NCBI RefSeq assembly: GCF_002234675.1
Contig: NC_019871.2
Location: forward strand, 20,864,604-20,928,603
Direction of reading: 5' to 3'
DNA length: 64,000 bases
Source of the DNA: Oryzias latipes
Taxonomy: Eukaryota > Chordata > Actinopteri > Beloniformes > Adrianichthyidae
Shown here: in pieces, positions 27,981 through 64,000 of the stretch
How positions within the stretch are numbered: position 1 is the first letter of the stretch
Layout of the letters: each line of letters begins with the position of its first letter
Position numbers and translations under genes: made by a program
The notes under the pieces: generated by a model
Databases searched by the model: none
What the model was told of the DNA's origin: nothing
What the model saw: the letters and a program-made list of their open reading frames with translations, nothing else

Positions 27981-30021
27981 TTCAAGAACCATGCAGTGTT
28001 TATAGTAAATAAATTAAATCCAAATGAATGGTAGGTAATGGATTGTAACACACTTTTCATAGAAAGGATCTTTTTATGGAATCGTCGTGATTTTAATGTT
28101 TCAAACTGTATGGCACATTAAAAACAAAAGCACCATGAAAGCCTTTCTAAATTTAGAGTTGTTTCTGGAAACTTGTTCCACCTTTAGGCTTCAGACCAAA
28201 ATCTATGTTAATGAAGTGCATTTTTAATATGCATGTGGTTGTTAGGAAGCAGGAAGGATGTTTTGTTCATTTTCAGTCTGCATGTTGCACATTTTTAATT
28301 TAATACTGTATAAGTAACATTATATGATTGATAAATAATTGATTAATTATTCTCACATGAGGATGTATCTGCATGATTTTAGGACTGAAATAAGAATTAT
28401 TTTATTGGAAATCAGAAATCCAATTTATATCTATTCACATAGTAAACTTCCACTTTAACAAAAGCCTGCTAAAAAAAGTAAATAATAATAGATAAAGAAG
28501 AACTTTTAAAACAGAAATTTAAAACAAAAAGTATGATTTATAACAGATCTTCAGTATTTGTGTAACAGAAGATAATAGAAGGGAAATAGCAAATAAAGAA
28601 AATACTTCCTTCATAAAAATGAAATGAAGTAATAAATGAAAGAAAGGGTCGTGTTCATGTCTGTTTGGAATACACAGAATGAACACAAAGCCATTGTGAT
28701 TATGAGAGAAGTGTTTTTGTTGTGAACAGTTTGTTTCCTGGCTGCTGCAGGTCTTTCACATTCATTTCTTGTTTCCTTATTTTTTAACAGGCTCAGTGGA
28801 CAGAGCGCAAGGCAGCTGAAAACATCAGAATCTGAGAGGATGTACTTTACAATTGCATTTTGTAAAAATTGGTTTCAGAGAATCTGAACTTTTCTGTGAG
28901 GAGAAAACCCATATTCATAACATCTTCAGTGAGCCAATAATAGTAAAAGAAAGGGCAGCTAAACATAATAATGTTGTCATTTATGCTTCACTTTTGATGT
29001 CAACAAAATAGGTTAAATGTGTATAATTGAAAAATAAATGTTATTACTGATACACTTTGTTTTATTGTTATTATTGTGTTCTGATAATTCAATTTTAGTG
29101 ACTATTTTCTTTTTTTCAGCAAAAGTTAATAAATGTTGTCACTTTTTCACATGTTTCTTGTATGATTTGACATTTATATATATATTACATATTTCTGGAG
29201 TTCTGACATTTTTATTGTGCTAAAATAAGACAGAACTAAGATGAGTTCAGAATCAAAAATTCTAATAAGAAAAGTGATGTTCAAATTAGGGTTTTACTAC
29301 GAAAAGAGAAAAATCTTGAAATCTTGGCTTATTTTAAATTGTATTTTTTCTATCGTTTTTATCTGTTTATTCTATTTTTATTCATTTTATTGGTGTACTT
29401 TGTTTTTTATTTTGTATGGTAATCTTTTGTTTGGTTTTTGGTCACTGTACAGCACTTTGGAAACTGCCTGTTTGAGAAATGTGCTATTAAAATAAAGTGG
29501 ATTGGATTGGATTGGCTATCCAATGACAGCCTGCGAAAACTGAATCTTAAGAAAGCAAAAACTCTTTTTTCGAGAACAATTGTCTTATTGTAAGAAAAAC
29601 AATCTAATCAAGAAAGTTTTTCAATTGCAAAATAATCTTAATTTAAGAAAATACCTCTTAATTAAAAAAAAAAAAAAAATCTTCTCGTACGCTGTTGGCA
29701 AAGTTTTTCAAGAGGACCTGGTTGCAGACAACATGGCAACCTGACATCATTAGCTGTAACCGGAAGTCCCCCCCCCCCACACACACACACACATATTGGT
29801 TGGAAAATATTCTTTTTGTGGTCCAACAATAATAATTTAACTTGCGACCCTGATTAGGTTTGTTTTTTTAGGTTTAGGTGTCAACACTCCTTACTCAATC
29901 GACGTGTATCAGCTGACTGGCATAGAAAAGCAGCTTTGTGCCCGGAGGCAACACTTCAAAGCAGCTTTTCCCCGACATGCATATGGTGTCTTACATACTG
30001 GTGCAAAGCCACAACAGAATA
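27981..30021. other. intergenic, repeat tail, no gene seen
   Basis: AT-rich. At 29400-29516 the text GTACAGCACTTTGGAAACTG, then AATAAAGTGGATTGGATTGG, has the form of a LINE/SINE 3' end with a pentanucleotide (GGATT) tail. A C-run followed by (CA)n lies at 29768-29793. An acceptor-like TTTTTTAACAG at 28780-28790 precedes a 15-codon frame, too short to call. Confidence 0.4.
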
Positions 30022-31037
30022 CCCCTTGTGCTATCTTAGATGACCCCATCCTTACATTGACTATTACTCACTTCTTGCACACTGAACATAAAAAAGTTTT
30101 AATAAAAGGTGCTACATTTCTTAATTCTCATAGAATTTCAAGCTAATGATGTCTGGGGACCATCTTGTCTGCAACCTGGCCCCCCGATATTTTTTTGCTT
30201 ATGTAAAGAAAAATTTTCAACTTTTAAGAATGTTTGACTTGTTTCAAGGGGCCCTGTTTTTGCATTGTGTGAGTCTATGACATCATCTGTTGGACCCTCA
30301 TACAGGAAAGCCAACAAATTCAGAAGTAACACCAGGATGATAAAAAAAAAAGACTCTGAAATGAGAGACTTTTCCTAAACTTCCTCAGCTGCCGCACAAA
30401 GACAAACATTCATTCACAGTAAGGTCATCAAGGCAGGCAGATCAAATTGCAAAGACAAGTTTATTTTTTCCATCCTGGGGTTATACTGGTTGTGTGAGAT
30501 GAAAGCTTTCCATAAAATGCTCCTCTTCCGCTCTCTCTGGGTTTAAACTTGCTCTGAAAATCCTCTGTATTGATACAAAAAAAGAAAAGAACAAAATCTC
30601 AGTCCTAGTGCTGAAGGCAGGCTTTGACTCAATAAACTGCTTCTCACTCTTCCTGCCAGTCTCTGACACATGAGAAATTTAGGCTGTCACAGAAAAACAC
30701 CACTATATTTCAACCTATCTGACTCTTTGTAACCCTTGTGCTATCCTAGGCACTTTAACATTGGGAGTTGGGTCATTTAGACCCACTAGACTGTGCTTTA
30801 AACCTTTTTTCTTCAATAATTTGTGATCTTCACTGGTGTCCATGGATTACATGAAATCCTCTCCACCTTTATCCACCTTTATCGTGGTAGGGAGAACACG
30901 TCAATGTAAGGGTGGGGTCATCTAAGATAGCACAAGGGTTAATGCAGTAGTGCTTTATCTGTTACTGTTCTGACACTCAGAGTTTGTCTGTATTTAACAC
31001 AACAGAATTCCCAAAGTGCCTAGGACAGCACAAGGGG
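30022..31037 (-). mobile_element. possible longer or split piggyBac-like element around a nested MITE
   Basis: At 30022-30060 the sequence CCCCTTGTGCTATCTTAGAT matches one end of the 0.2-kb MITE family in reverse orientation. At 31005-31037 AAAGTGCCTAGGACAGCACA matches the opposite end in the same orientation. The two ends face each other properly across about 1 kb. Inside lies a complete 206-bp family member (30733-30938). Either one old copy was split by later insertions or this is a longer family member. No transposase frame is recognised in between. Confidence 0.4.
30733..30938 (+). mobile_element. piggyBac-like MITE copy 3
   Basis: 206 bp with the same CCCTTGTGCTATCCTAGG left end and GATAGCACAAGGG right end as copy 1, in the same orientation. 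The right flank is TTAA and the left flank is GTAA. Confidence 0.72.
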
Positions 31038-33461
31038 TTACGCTCATAAGACTTTTCAAGTCTTTTCCTTGAAAGTGGTCGCTTGAACACACATCTCTGA
31101 GGTGGGGTGAATGTAGCTTCAAAGACTTCATTCATTCAATTTCTACAAAAATTCCTTTTAGCAGATTTATCAATCCATGTAAGTTTGTAGTTCTAGTTTA
31201 AAAAGAAACAAAACAGATGTGAAGCAACTAGGACTGAACTTTATGGAACTTCAATGTGAATGGATTTGCCATTAATTCTTGTTTACTTATTTGTTTGCTC
31301 ACAAATTTATTTACACTTGAATGTCTTACAAGGAAGCTGGAAAACTTCTGCTGTACTGTTCAGTACTCAGGTAACTATAGTTGAAGTTTTGACAAAGTAT
31401 GTCCTGGATCGATTTTAGGTCAGTGAATCGTATCGGCAACCACAAATTATGATATAAACTGTTGTTAAAATGAATCGTTACATCACTACAGATAAATGCA
31501 TTTGAGAATAAATCTTGACCGTAAATAAAAATATAGACAGGACTTTGAGGTAAAAATATTTGAATTGATAATTTTACTAAAGAACTTCACAAATGCAGAA
31601 AATGCACCTCCTTTCTCATTTTCTTCTTCTCTTCTTTTAATTTCATCTTAAAACAACTAAAACAACTTCATCCTCTCTTGCATTCTTCCTCTTGAACAAT
31701 CTTCCCTGCATTGTTATTTTTTCAATGACTTTTTCAAACATAAATACCGGTACTTTGTTTTGCTGCATTTTTCCCTTCTACCACAGTTATTGGTTTTATC
31801 ATGAACTATCAATCACAAATGTTCAGAAAACTGTCTGAATCATTTATTGATTTTTCCTATCACGTTGCAAACTACCCAGCCTCCAACTTCCATAAAGATA
31901 TGTCAACTTGACTGTGATTGAATTGATTGACCTTGCACCACAAATCAGGTACCCTTTCAGTCGCTAATGCTGAGTGTGTTTGTTTAGGGAAGTGAGAGAA
32001 TTAGTGGATAACGTGAGAGGAGAGAGGGATGTAAATCACATTTTGTAGCGATGATAAGACACTCAAAACTTTGAGATAAAGTGCTGCCTGGTTCACAGTT
32101 TTAGCTGCATTACTGGTAGTTTTAGCCTGCAGCTGCTTCTGCATGTGTGTTAAAGCAGCAAAGAGCGGCCACAAAGCTGATCTTCCAGCCAGTACGCCGT
32201 ACCACTGTGAGATATTATATCGGTACACAGTACTGGACCGTAGCAGCTTAATTTTAGCCCTGGTTGTGACACATAGAATTGTAATTTCTACCTTGATCTT
32301 TAGCCTCTTATTGAATGAGATACAAACCGATGCTACCAACAAGTTATTTGTCTTTTTTATTAAACTTTTTAGATCTAAATAGGAAATATATTATTCTCAC
32401 TACACTGAGTTTATAGGATTTCTTACTGATAATTTATTTGTTGTTATCTCTTGGTTTACCCAACTGACTCACTTGCTTCGGCTCCCACTTATCCTAAAAT
32501 AAAGACCATTGGCCACTAGTGAGCGGCAACAACAAAAAAGAGCTCTGATGACTCTCTGTGTGGCTTTTTGTTTTCTGTCTCATACACAAGGGTTGCCTGA
32601 AGGGAGAAGTTTTCATGGCAGAGATCTCAGATTTGACACAGTGCTCTAAATGAGAAAGATGCAAACACAAGGAAACAAATACAGAACACATCTGTAGATA
32701 AGAAATGCAGAGGAAGTAAACAATTGGATAAACCAAGCTCAAAAATCTAAGAATGAATTGAGACTTTTTATTTCCCTTAAAGATGAAAAAAATGTTTGAG
32801 GGCAAAGTGTAAGAAGTTACACATGGAGGTGCAAGGTTAAAAGGGCAGCATGGATTTTCTAAAAATGGTTATTTCACTTGGGTAAATGGGAAACACTTGT
32901 CAGTAATAACCCTGTGTGGTATGAGTGCAGGCCTGTGTGTGTGTGTGTTTGTGAAAACCAGATGGGAAATGCTTGTCAGTGATGGCTTTGTATCAGGAGT
33001 GTTGAGTCCCAGAGGACAGAAAAGGAGCTCAAATGAATCACAGCATGGTGCATCTAGTGCATGGTGCATCTCCATCTACAAGGAACGAAAAATGTGAGTC
33101 TTTAGATTCCAATAAAATATAACAATTTCCCTTACTCAGAGGAAACGTAGATATTAAGATTCTCAACAGTCATTCCTGACAAATTTGTCCAGTATGCTTT
33201 ATGTCTGTCAAAGGACCTCCTCCCAACTCAATAACTGTGTAACGGCTGGCATTTGGGTGGCGTTTCAGCTAAAAGAATCTTCATGGTGTAGAGAGTAACT
33301 CAACTTAGGTTTTTTTTAAGAGGGCTGGACACTGTTTCTGAGGGAAATCTTTGCCACCCTGCGAAGGAAAGTCTTTTCTACTGTGATCTGTAGTCACAGC
33401 CTTGTCCATGTCTACAAAACACAGATGTACCAGACGGGCAAGCTCCTTAAATTGTTTGAAG
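31038..33461. other. intergenic, no gene seen
   Basis: AT-rich. At 31065-31125 a block around AGTGGTCGCTTGAACACACA matches 47920-47975 (repeat family G). Frames at 32001-32382 and 32494-32805 have no recognisable domain. Confidence 0.4.
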
Positions 33462-33825
33462 ACCTACTCCACTGGAAATGGTGTTTCTGGTGTTCTTAAC
33501 ATGTTCTTGTAGCATTTTTCTCATGATGGAGCACATTAATGAAGAAAACGAAGTTTAAAATTGCATTCCCTCATTCAAATCGTTGTCAACTAGGAGTTGA
33601 CGAAAAAAAGGCCATTTGAAAAAGCGCATACCGTATTTGTGAGGTACAAAATACATGAAGTTAGCCAAGAGCTCCCTGCGCTGCATAAACAAAGAGCTCT
33701 CAGCAACAGGGAGGGGAAGGGGGGCAGGGTTGCTCAGGTCCTGGCCTTCACTAAGAAGTGAGTTTCTAATGAACTACTTCCAATCTGCAGAAACAATGTA
33801 ATTGAAAACTGCATGATTTGGCCTG
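33462..33825 (+). mobile_element. inverted-repeat MITE, family B, copy 4
   Basis: It starts GAAGACCTACTCCACTGGAA, the family's left terminus, and continues with TTTTTCTCATGATGGAGCAC and AAAGAGCTCTCAGCAACAGG. It has an internal deletion, and the right terminus is eroded. Confidence 0.55.
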
Positions 33826-34404
33826 AAACCTCCCCAGGGAAATGCCAGAGCCGCCTCAATTGGCTCAGTTGGCAATTTTCTCATTTGTCTTTTGCCTAAT
33901 TTTACAAGAAAAATGATCATTTCTGTATTTTTCTGTAGCTTGCACGTGTATTTACTCACTATGCATTTTTCCTTATTGAACAACAAAAAGACAATTAGCA
34001 CCAGAGAGTGAAAAAAAACACACAAAGACAGACCACAAATTCAGAATTAATGTTTTACTAAAAAAGAAACATGGCAAAAAAGACAATGAAACAGGGTGTT
34101 AAAGCCAGCGCCGACGGACATTTGCTGTGTTTGTGAAATCATCTTGGGGTTGGAAAAAAAATCAGTCTCAAAGAACCAAGTAAAAACCATTTGCATTGTT
34201 CAGAAATACACTTTAGAGACCTTCTTCAGGTGCATCTGCAGCTGTACTGATCTTAGGTCAAAAAGAGAGAGCTTTAAAAACTGCTGCTTAGGTCATGAAA
34301 AGTTACTGTTTGCTGTTTGAAAAAGAGGACTATTAAATCTTATGTTTTCTTTGTTCATTATTGTTTGTCAATTTACTTTGAGATGCATATAAAGTTGTTT
34401 AAAC

Positions 34405-34950
34405 CATTGACTGTTTGTAAGAACTATAGAGTGAGTGAGTGTGATGTTACCCATAGAAAGCTGTTCACTTTCAGCTCTAACAAAATGAAGCCAATTCAGT
34501 CGCCATTTTCTGTGATACAGATGCCGCCATGTTGGAGCCAGACATTGTCAATAAGCAGTGATTGGTCTGAGGTGTCGTTTCTATGGCAACCACTCCAGTT
34601 AATCAGGAGTGAGCTTGTTGGAAGTCCACACCCATTCCACTAGAAAGCCGGCCACACCAAATCTGTGAATGAAATGTTTGAACATTGGACTTGGGGCCAG
34701 CAGGCTCCACCTACTTTAATTAAAGCATCTGATTGGTCAATTTATAATGTGACTTGCACTACAGAAAAAAATGAGGATTACGAAGAACATGTCAAAAAGG
34801 TACGAGAGCAAGAAGGCTTTTTCTGACAAATAGAATAGTTGTTTTTCTCTCTCAATAGAAGTCTATGGGATTTTGGCATCTTGGAGCCAGCGGGTACTTT
34901 CTGTTTGGAACGCTATGGGAGGGGTCATTCAGTCCAATTCTCATACACAA
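34405..34950 (+). repeat. dispersed repeat family C, copy 1
   Basis: Shared with 43010-43335. Common blocks are GAGTGAGTGAGTGTGATG, CATCTGATTGGTCAATTTAT (CATCTGATTGGTCAGTTAAT in the other copy) and TACTTTCTGTTTGGAACGC, with intervening AGAGCAAGAAGG. This copy has extra sequence at 34480-34690. Class unknown. Confidence 0.5.
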
Positions 34951-36743
34951 AACACGGTTGTGACATATGATGAGGAGAAACCATTCCGTTTACTGCATTA
35001 ACAAAAAAAAAACTTTAGATCAGTTCTTTAAGTCAGAAAAACATCACCAGCCCCGATCTTTGATGCAATCTTTCTTCACCTTACTCATGACAACAGAAAA
35101 TGTTTTAATGTTGAAGATGATTTGCAATTGTGTGTGAATTTAACAAAGTTACAGGGCATAAGGAATGCAACTTGAAGGAAAAGACAGCTACCACAAATGT
35201 TTCAAGTTGGTAATCCATCCTCATTTTGTTATTTAGATTTTTTTCCACTGAGGCATAAAAAGACTCCTGCAACTGATGATTTACTAAAAGTCAAGGACGT
35301 TGGACAAAACTGGGAGCCAGGGTTGTGGAGAGTTAAAAACAATGTCAGTGGGACAAGCAAGAGGCATAGGAAGGGCAAAAAAGACCGAAAAAACTGTAGC
35401 GTGACACAATATAATAAAGTTAATACCACCATAGAGCATAATGGTAGTATTGTAAGTCTATTGGGAATATTTTTTTCAAATGATATGTACTTTTTGTTTC
35501 CAGGGCCAGCAGTAATTTAAAAAAACCTATGACGATACTTATACTAACGAATCGATTGGAACCCTGTTGAACTCAGAATCATGTTTCCGTCTGTAGCTGA
35601 CTTTTATGTTGTGAGAAACCAACACAAATGCTCTTAGGCGACATAAAAAAAAATCCCCAAAAAAACATTACAAATGTTATACTTGCAAAATGTCAGGCTG
35701 CATTGTTCCCTGCACTACAGCAGTCACCTCAGCCCTTCCACTGCATTTAAATGGATTTCCTTTCAGTGGGCCAAACGCATGAGCATTTCCATGTTTTGTT
35801 GGAGGGCTCTAAGCCCACGCATGTGCACACACACACACACACAATTACACAGGCACACACACAGACTTTCCGAAAAACAAAAAAAAAAAGGATTTTGGTG
35901 ATAAAAACACTTCAGACAATAAAAACTAGTGAATAAGTAATGGCGCTTGAGTGATCACTCCAAGCTGACCCTGTGTTTGCAACAACGGATGTGTGTGCAT
36001 TTTGTGTGTTCCCCTTATGAGTGCCATGAGGACATTCAGTGTGGAGTGGAACACACAAAGACGGGGGCATATCAATGTTCTCAAGTTATCAAAAAAACAG
36101 CCATATAACAAAACGTATGCCATGGCCTTTAACAATCAGTGATCAATGTTTTCTATAGCTCTCTATAGACGTATAGATATATATATATATATATATTTAT
36201 ATTTATTTGCATTATATATAATATGTAGAATTATAAAAAAAGTACTTAATTACAAGCGTTTTTGTTTTCTTTTCTATTCATTATTGCAATGAAATTTTTA
36301 CCTAGTATGATTAAAAAGACATGTGGCCTCTGTTTTGCTACTCAGGTATTTACAAGAGTTCTAAAAAGCAAGCTTTTATTTTGATATGGTGCCTCTTCCC
36401 AGCCACTGCGAGAGGACCTCCAGGGAAAACCTAACTGGAAAACGAACCAGGAAGTCTTTACAATTAAAATGAAAGGAAGGGGGCCTAGCTCTGTGGTTCT
36501 CAGCCCCATCAAAGCCAGTATAAACAGAGACACCTAGATTTTGGACAAACCTGCAAAGAAATTTTTGATTTGTCTTTTTAATTGCTTGTTAGAAAAAATG
36601 TCAGTGAATTATTTTTAAAATCCTGTGTGTGGCTGAGAAACTGTTTTCCTTTTTTTTTTTTTTTTTAAATCTTAACACTAAATATACAGTTCAAACTTTG
36701 CCTTGGCCACTCTTTAATGGGTAACAACCACTTTGTGTTCTAG
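34951..36743. other. intergenic, no gene called
   Basis: A 107-codon plus-strand frame at 35197-35520 is Lys/Ser-rich and unrecognised. (CA)n lies at 35826-35842 and (AT)n at 36176-36196. Confidence 0.35.
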
Positions 36744-36901
36744 GATCTCTACAGTCATGACGATGCTGCTGCTGCTGATGAAGGGCTTCGTTGCAACAGT
36801 GTCTGCTTCAAAAGCCCTGCTTGTTTTGTGGATTTTAACACTACACCTGTAATTGTTGATTATCTTGCTGACTCACAAGCAAGAATCCATTTCTATGAGT
36901 G
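36744..36901 (+). CDS. exon-like open block, unrecognised
   Basis: A 158-bp plus-strand block is preceded by a pyrimidine-rich TTTGTGTTCTAG acceptor and followed by GAGTG|GTAAGAAAG, a good donor. One frame is open throughout (52 codons plus 2 bases). It reads acidic and Cys-containing (HDDAAAADEG, then CNSVCFKSPACFVDF). No family is recognised and no partner exon was found nearby. It lies about 0.8 kb beyond the long-tail exon of gria4 on the opposite strand. An exon of a lineage-specific gene or a transposon remnant are both possible. Confidence 0.3.
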
Positions 36902-37040
36902 GTAAGAAAGCATTTTGATTCACTTTGAAGGTTTCATGGTAAAGAAACAGGTTTGCACAGTCTGAAAGTTCAAGCTTACAGTTTTCTGGTCTCCTAAGAG
37001 TTATAATACCTGGCACTCAATTGTTGCAGGCTGGTTAAGG

Positions 37041-37077
37041 TGATAATAATGATGATGATGATGAAGATGATGATGAA
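37041..37077. repeat. ATG/ATA trinucleotide microsatellite
   Basis: Imperfect run of GATGATGATGATGAAGATGATG-type units (37041-37077), in the region expected to be the gria4 long-form 3' UTR on the minus strand. Confidence 0.8.
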
Positions 37078-37662
37078 AACAATATTTTTAGTTTTAGTAA
37101 GGCGTCGTCCGGGGATACGGCTTCATTGCGTGTCAATATGAACAGAGCAGGAGAAGAATTGTTTGGTTGTTTTTTTTTTTTTTGTTTTGTTTGTTTATAA
37201 TCATAAGCTGCGATCTTCTTTTTATCGTCATGTGATTCAGCTTTGCTTCCATCCATCTATTTTCTCAACTTGCTCCTTCCTTTTAATGTTCGTAGGGTGG
37301 AGGGGTCAGGAGCCCACACAAATCCATGTCTTTCAATGCTGGCGTTCTTATTTGTACGAAAATTCCCCCCTGAAAGTAAGAAAAAGTAAAGTTGCAGGCA
37401 GGTGCGATGGAGCTGACTTTCTCGTACACACTTCCCTCCACAGTTTAAGTTCACTTGTCTGCTGTAAAAGGAGTCAGTTGTCCTTGGAGGGTGTAATGAC
37501 TATGGGAAGCTTGTGTATTCAAAAGTGTAAAAATGTAACTCTGTCTGAACTACGGGATTTTTTTCTTAATGTTTCTGTCATTTTGCGATGATGGAGTGGC
37601 TGCATGTAGATGTGAAGTCTCCATGGTTCATGTCGTTAAGGCACGTCTGGTGTTTTTGGTTT

Positions 37663-64000
<26,338 letters not shown>

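Noticed and set aside
28791-28835. Exon after TTTTTTAACAG (AQWTERKAAENIRI, then stop)
   Set aside because: Only 14 codons, downstream of a complete msantd4 with its own poly(A) signal, and no upstream donor to pair with.

Overview
The window is AT-rich vertebrate nuclear DNA from a ray-finned (teleost) fish. It has spliced genes with GT-AG introns, abundant short interspersed repeats and microsatellites, and three genes recognisable at the protein level. The repeat content is compatible with a medaka-like (Oryzias) genome, but the species call is only a guess.

Layout. (1) 1-16.2 kb: no recognisable gene. It holds hAT-like, piggyBac-like, SINE and LINE-derived fragments and a few unexplained small ORFs. 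(2) 16.5-21.3 kb, minus strand: aasdhppt, the 4'-phosphopantetheinyl transferase that activates acyl/peptidyl carrier domains. It is complete in seven exons (296 aa). An extra exon-like frame with its own poly(A) signal lies in intron 5. (3) 21.4-22 kb: a short GC-richer segment with an ETS-type site and a CACGTG box, probably a shared head-to-head promoter. (4) 23.5-27.5 kb, plus strand: msantd4, a Myb/SANT-like DNA-binding protein with a long coiled coil, in four coding exons. (5) 27.5-37.6 kb: intergenic, repeat-rich. (6) 37.7 kb to beyond the right edge, minus strand: the 3' half of gria4, the AMPA glutamate receptor subunit GluA4. Present are the M3/S2 exon, the next S2 exon that ends in the R/G editing codon, the mutually exclusive flop and flip exons, the M4 exon with a read-through short C-tail, and the long C-tail exon. 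Exons for the N-terminal domain, S1, M1 and the M2/Q-R site lie outside the window.

The gene order gria4-msantd4-aasdhppt, with alternating orientation, matches the human chromosome 11 neighbourhood (GRIA4-MSANTD4-KBTBD3-AASDHPPT). KBTBD3 is absent from its expected place.

Mobile DNA. The main insertion is a nearly intact 5,273-bp Ty3/gypsy chromovirus-type LTR retrotransposon (53,687-58,959), lying in a gria4 intron in the sense direction. By eye its two 473-bp LTRs are identical, it has a 5-bp GTATG target duplication, and all pol catalytic residues I can check are present. It also carries an 11-nt perfect complement between the LTR and the sequence next to it, the hallmark of self-primed Tf1/sushi-group elements. 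Its gag start codon lies inside the LTR, and gag contains one frame break. Other mobile families include four TTAA-associated 0.2-kb MITEs, six copies of a 0.6-kb inverted-repeat element, a 0.9-kb foldback element with about 190-bp termini, and a tRNA-headed SINE with a 12-bp target duplication.

The most informative functional signal is an approximately 100-nt predicted hairpin across the exon/intron border of gria4 at 50,006-50,104. It places the R/G-site adenosine opposite a cytosine, as expected for an ADAR substrate.
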